Positions 5,174 through 5,816 of a stretch of 5,816 nt of DNA are shown here, piece by piece; within the stretch, counting starts at the first letter, position 1; each line of letters starts with the position of its first letter. The notes beneath the pieces are model-generated. The model did no database searches, was not told where the DNA came from, and saw nothing but the letters and a program-made list of their open reading frames with translations. The position numbers and the translations under genes were made by a program. The stretch is from JAGQSZ01 sp049672765 (GTDB lineage: Bacteria; Actinomycetota; Acidimicrobiia; Acidimicrobiales; Microtrichaceae), in assembly GCA_049672765.1 (NCBI GenBank), contig JBATWQ010000427.1, positions 1-5,816 on the forward strand, given 5' to 3'.

Positions 5174-5816
5174 ACGAGAGGTTGTTCTCAACAGTGCATC
5201 TCGCTGGAGCGACGCAGGCCGGATATCGGCTGCGCAGCCTCGAGGTCTACAACTGGGGAACGTTCGACCAGCGGGTCTGGCGCATCGTGCCGAATGGCGA
5301 AACCGCGCTCCTCACCGGCGACATCGGTAGCGGAAAATCCACACTTGTCGATGCCATCACCACCCTGTTGCTCCCCGCGCACCGTATCTCCTACAACAAG
5401 GCGGCCGGAGCAGAGGCGAAAGAGCGCACGCTGAGGTCCTACGTCGAGGGACACTACAAATCGGAGCGCAACGAGGTCACCGGGTCGTCGAAGCCGATCG
5501 GGCTGCGCGACCAGCGCAGCTACTCGGTGATCCTGGGGAAATTTGTCAACGAGGGATACGACGAAGAAATCACACTCGCACAGGTATTCCATCAAAAGGA
5601 CCTGACCGGACAGCCCGACCGGTTCTACGTGACCTCGTCCAAACCGCTCTCCATCGACCCGGACTTCGCCGACTTCGGATCCGACCTTTCCCAGCTTCGT
5701 AAGCGACTCCGCGCCTCGGGGGCAGAGATCAGCACTGCGTACCCGGAGTATTCGAGGCAATTCCGGCGGTTGCTCGGCATCCAGTCGGAACAGGCCCTCA
5801 AGTTGTTCCTCCAGAC
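5170..5816 (+). CDS. jetC: Wadjet type I subunit JetC, SMC/MukB-like ATPase, N-terminal part (cut by window end)
   Basis: The first 215 residues are present and the frame is open to the window end. JetC is the SMC-like motor of Wadjet; its ATPase heads dimerise and drive DNA loop extrusion. GYRLRSLEVYNWGTFD (18-33) is the opening strand of the head. LLTGDIGSGKSTLVDAITTL (47-66) holds the Walker A motif G50-x4-GKST with K56. SYNKAAGAEAKERTLRSYVEGHYKSER (74-100) and YSVILGKFVNEG (118-129) are typical of the family. TLAQVF (135-140) may hold the Q-loop glutamine, Q138. The coiled coil, hinge, signature and Walker B are beyond the edge. The ATG overlaps the jetB stop (ATGA) and has a good GGGGAGA (5157-5163) six bases before it, unlike jetB. 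Confidence 0.93.
   Translation, partial: MNERLFSTVHLAGATQAGYRLRSLEVYNWGTFDQRVWRIVPNGETALLTGDIGSGKSTLVDAITTLLLPAHRISYNKAAGAEAKERTLRSYVEGHYKSERNEVTGSSKPIGLRDQRSYSVILGKFVNEGYDEEITLAQVFHQKDLTGQPDRFYVTSSKPLSIDPDFADFGSDLSQLRKRLRASGAEISTAYPEYSRQFRRLLGIQSEQALKLFLQ

Noticed and set aside
5188..5760. Minus-strand 190-codon frame opposite jetC
   Set aside because: The plus strand here encodes a textbook SMC-like ATPase head with Walker A; the antisense frame shows no motif.
1..5816. CRISPR array, tRNA, rRNA or insertion sequence
   Set aside because: I looked for regularly spaced repeats, cloverleaf-like segments, transposase motifs and paired terminal repeats and saw none.

Overview
The window is GC-rich DNA, most likely from an actinobacterium. 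Three things suggest this: codon third positions are strongly G/C, one gene encodes a deazaflavin (F420)-dependent nitroreductase-family protein, and one operon appears to start with a leaderless mRNA (a TANNNT -10 box seven bases before an ATG). The exact lineage cannot be fixed from this sequence.

Layout from left to right. Bases 1-75 hold the last 24 codons of an unrecognised plus-strand gene, followed by a possible hairpin terminator. Bases 263-1472 form a compact plus-strand operon: an AHSA1/SRPBCC-fold protein, a cysteine-free ArsR-type repressor overlapping it by ATGA, and a short F420-type nitroreductase-family (DUF385) protein. Two adjacent hairpins at 1515-1564 close this unit. Bases 1625-2268 are a type II toxin-antitoxin pair: an AbrB-fold antitoxin (VapB-like) and a PIN-domain RNase toxin (VapC-like), again overlapping by ATGA. 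A convergent gap with hairpins on each side separates it from a minus-strand pair, DUF4160 then DUF2442 (2952 down to 2339), joined by a TGATG junction.

The main content is on the right. Divergent from the DUF4160/DUF2442 pair, a plus-strand operon starts at 3141. It encodes JetA (DUF3375), JetB (DUF4194) and the N-terminal ATPase head of JetC, which runs off the window. This is a type I Wadjet anti-plasmid defence system, an SMC/MukBEF-like complex. In described systems JetA (kleisin), JetB (winged-helix partner) and JetC (SMC ATPase) load on and extrude DNA loops, and JetD, a TOPRIM-type nuclease, cuts small closed circles. JetD is not in view and should follow JetC.

Taken together, bases 1625-5816 look like a small defence/stability island: a toxin-antitoxin pair, an uncharacterised two-gene DUF module, and Wadjet. 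Wadjet itself is a known system. The less explained parts are the DUF4160/DUF2442 pair beside it and the 188-bp divergent intergenic region between them, which carries several short palindromes and repeats that could be operators.
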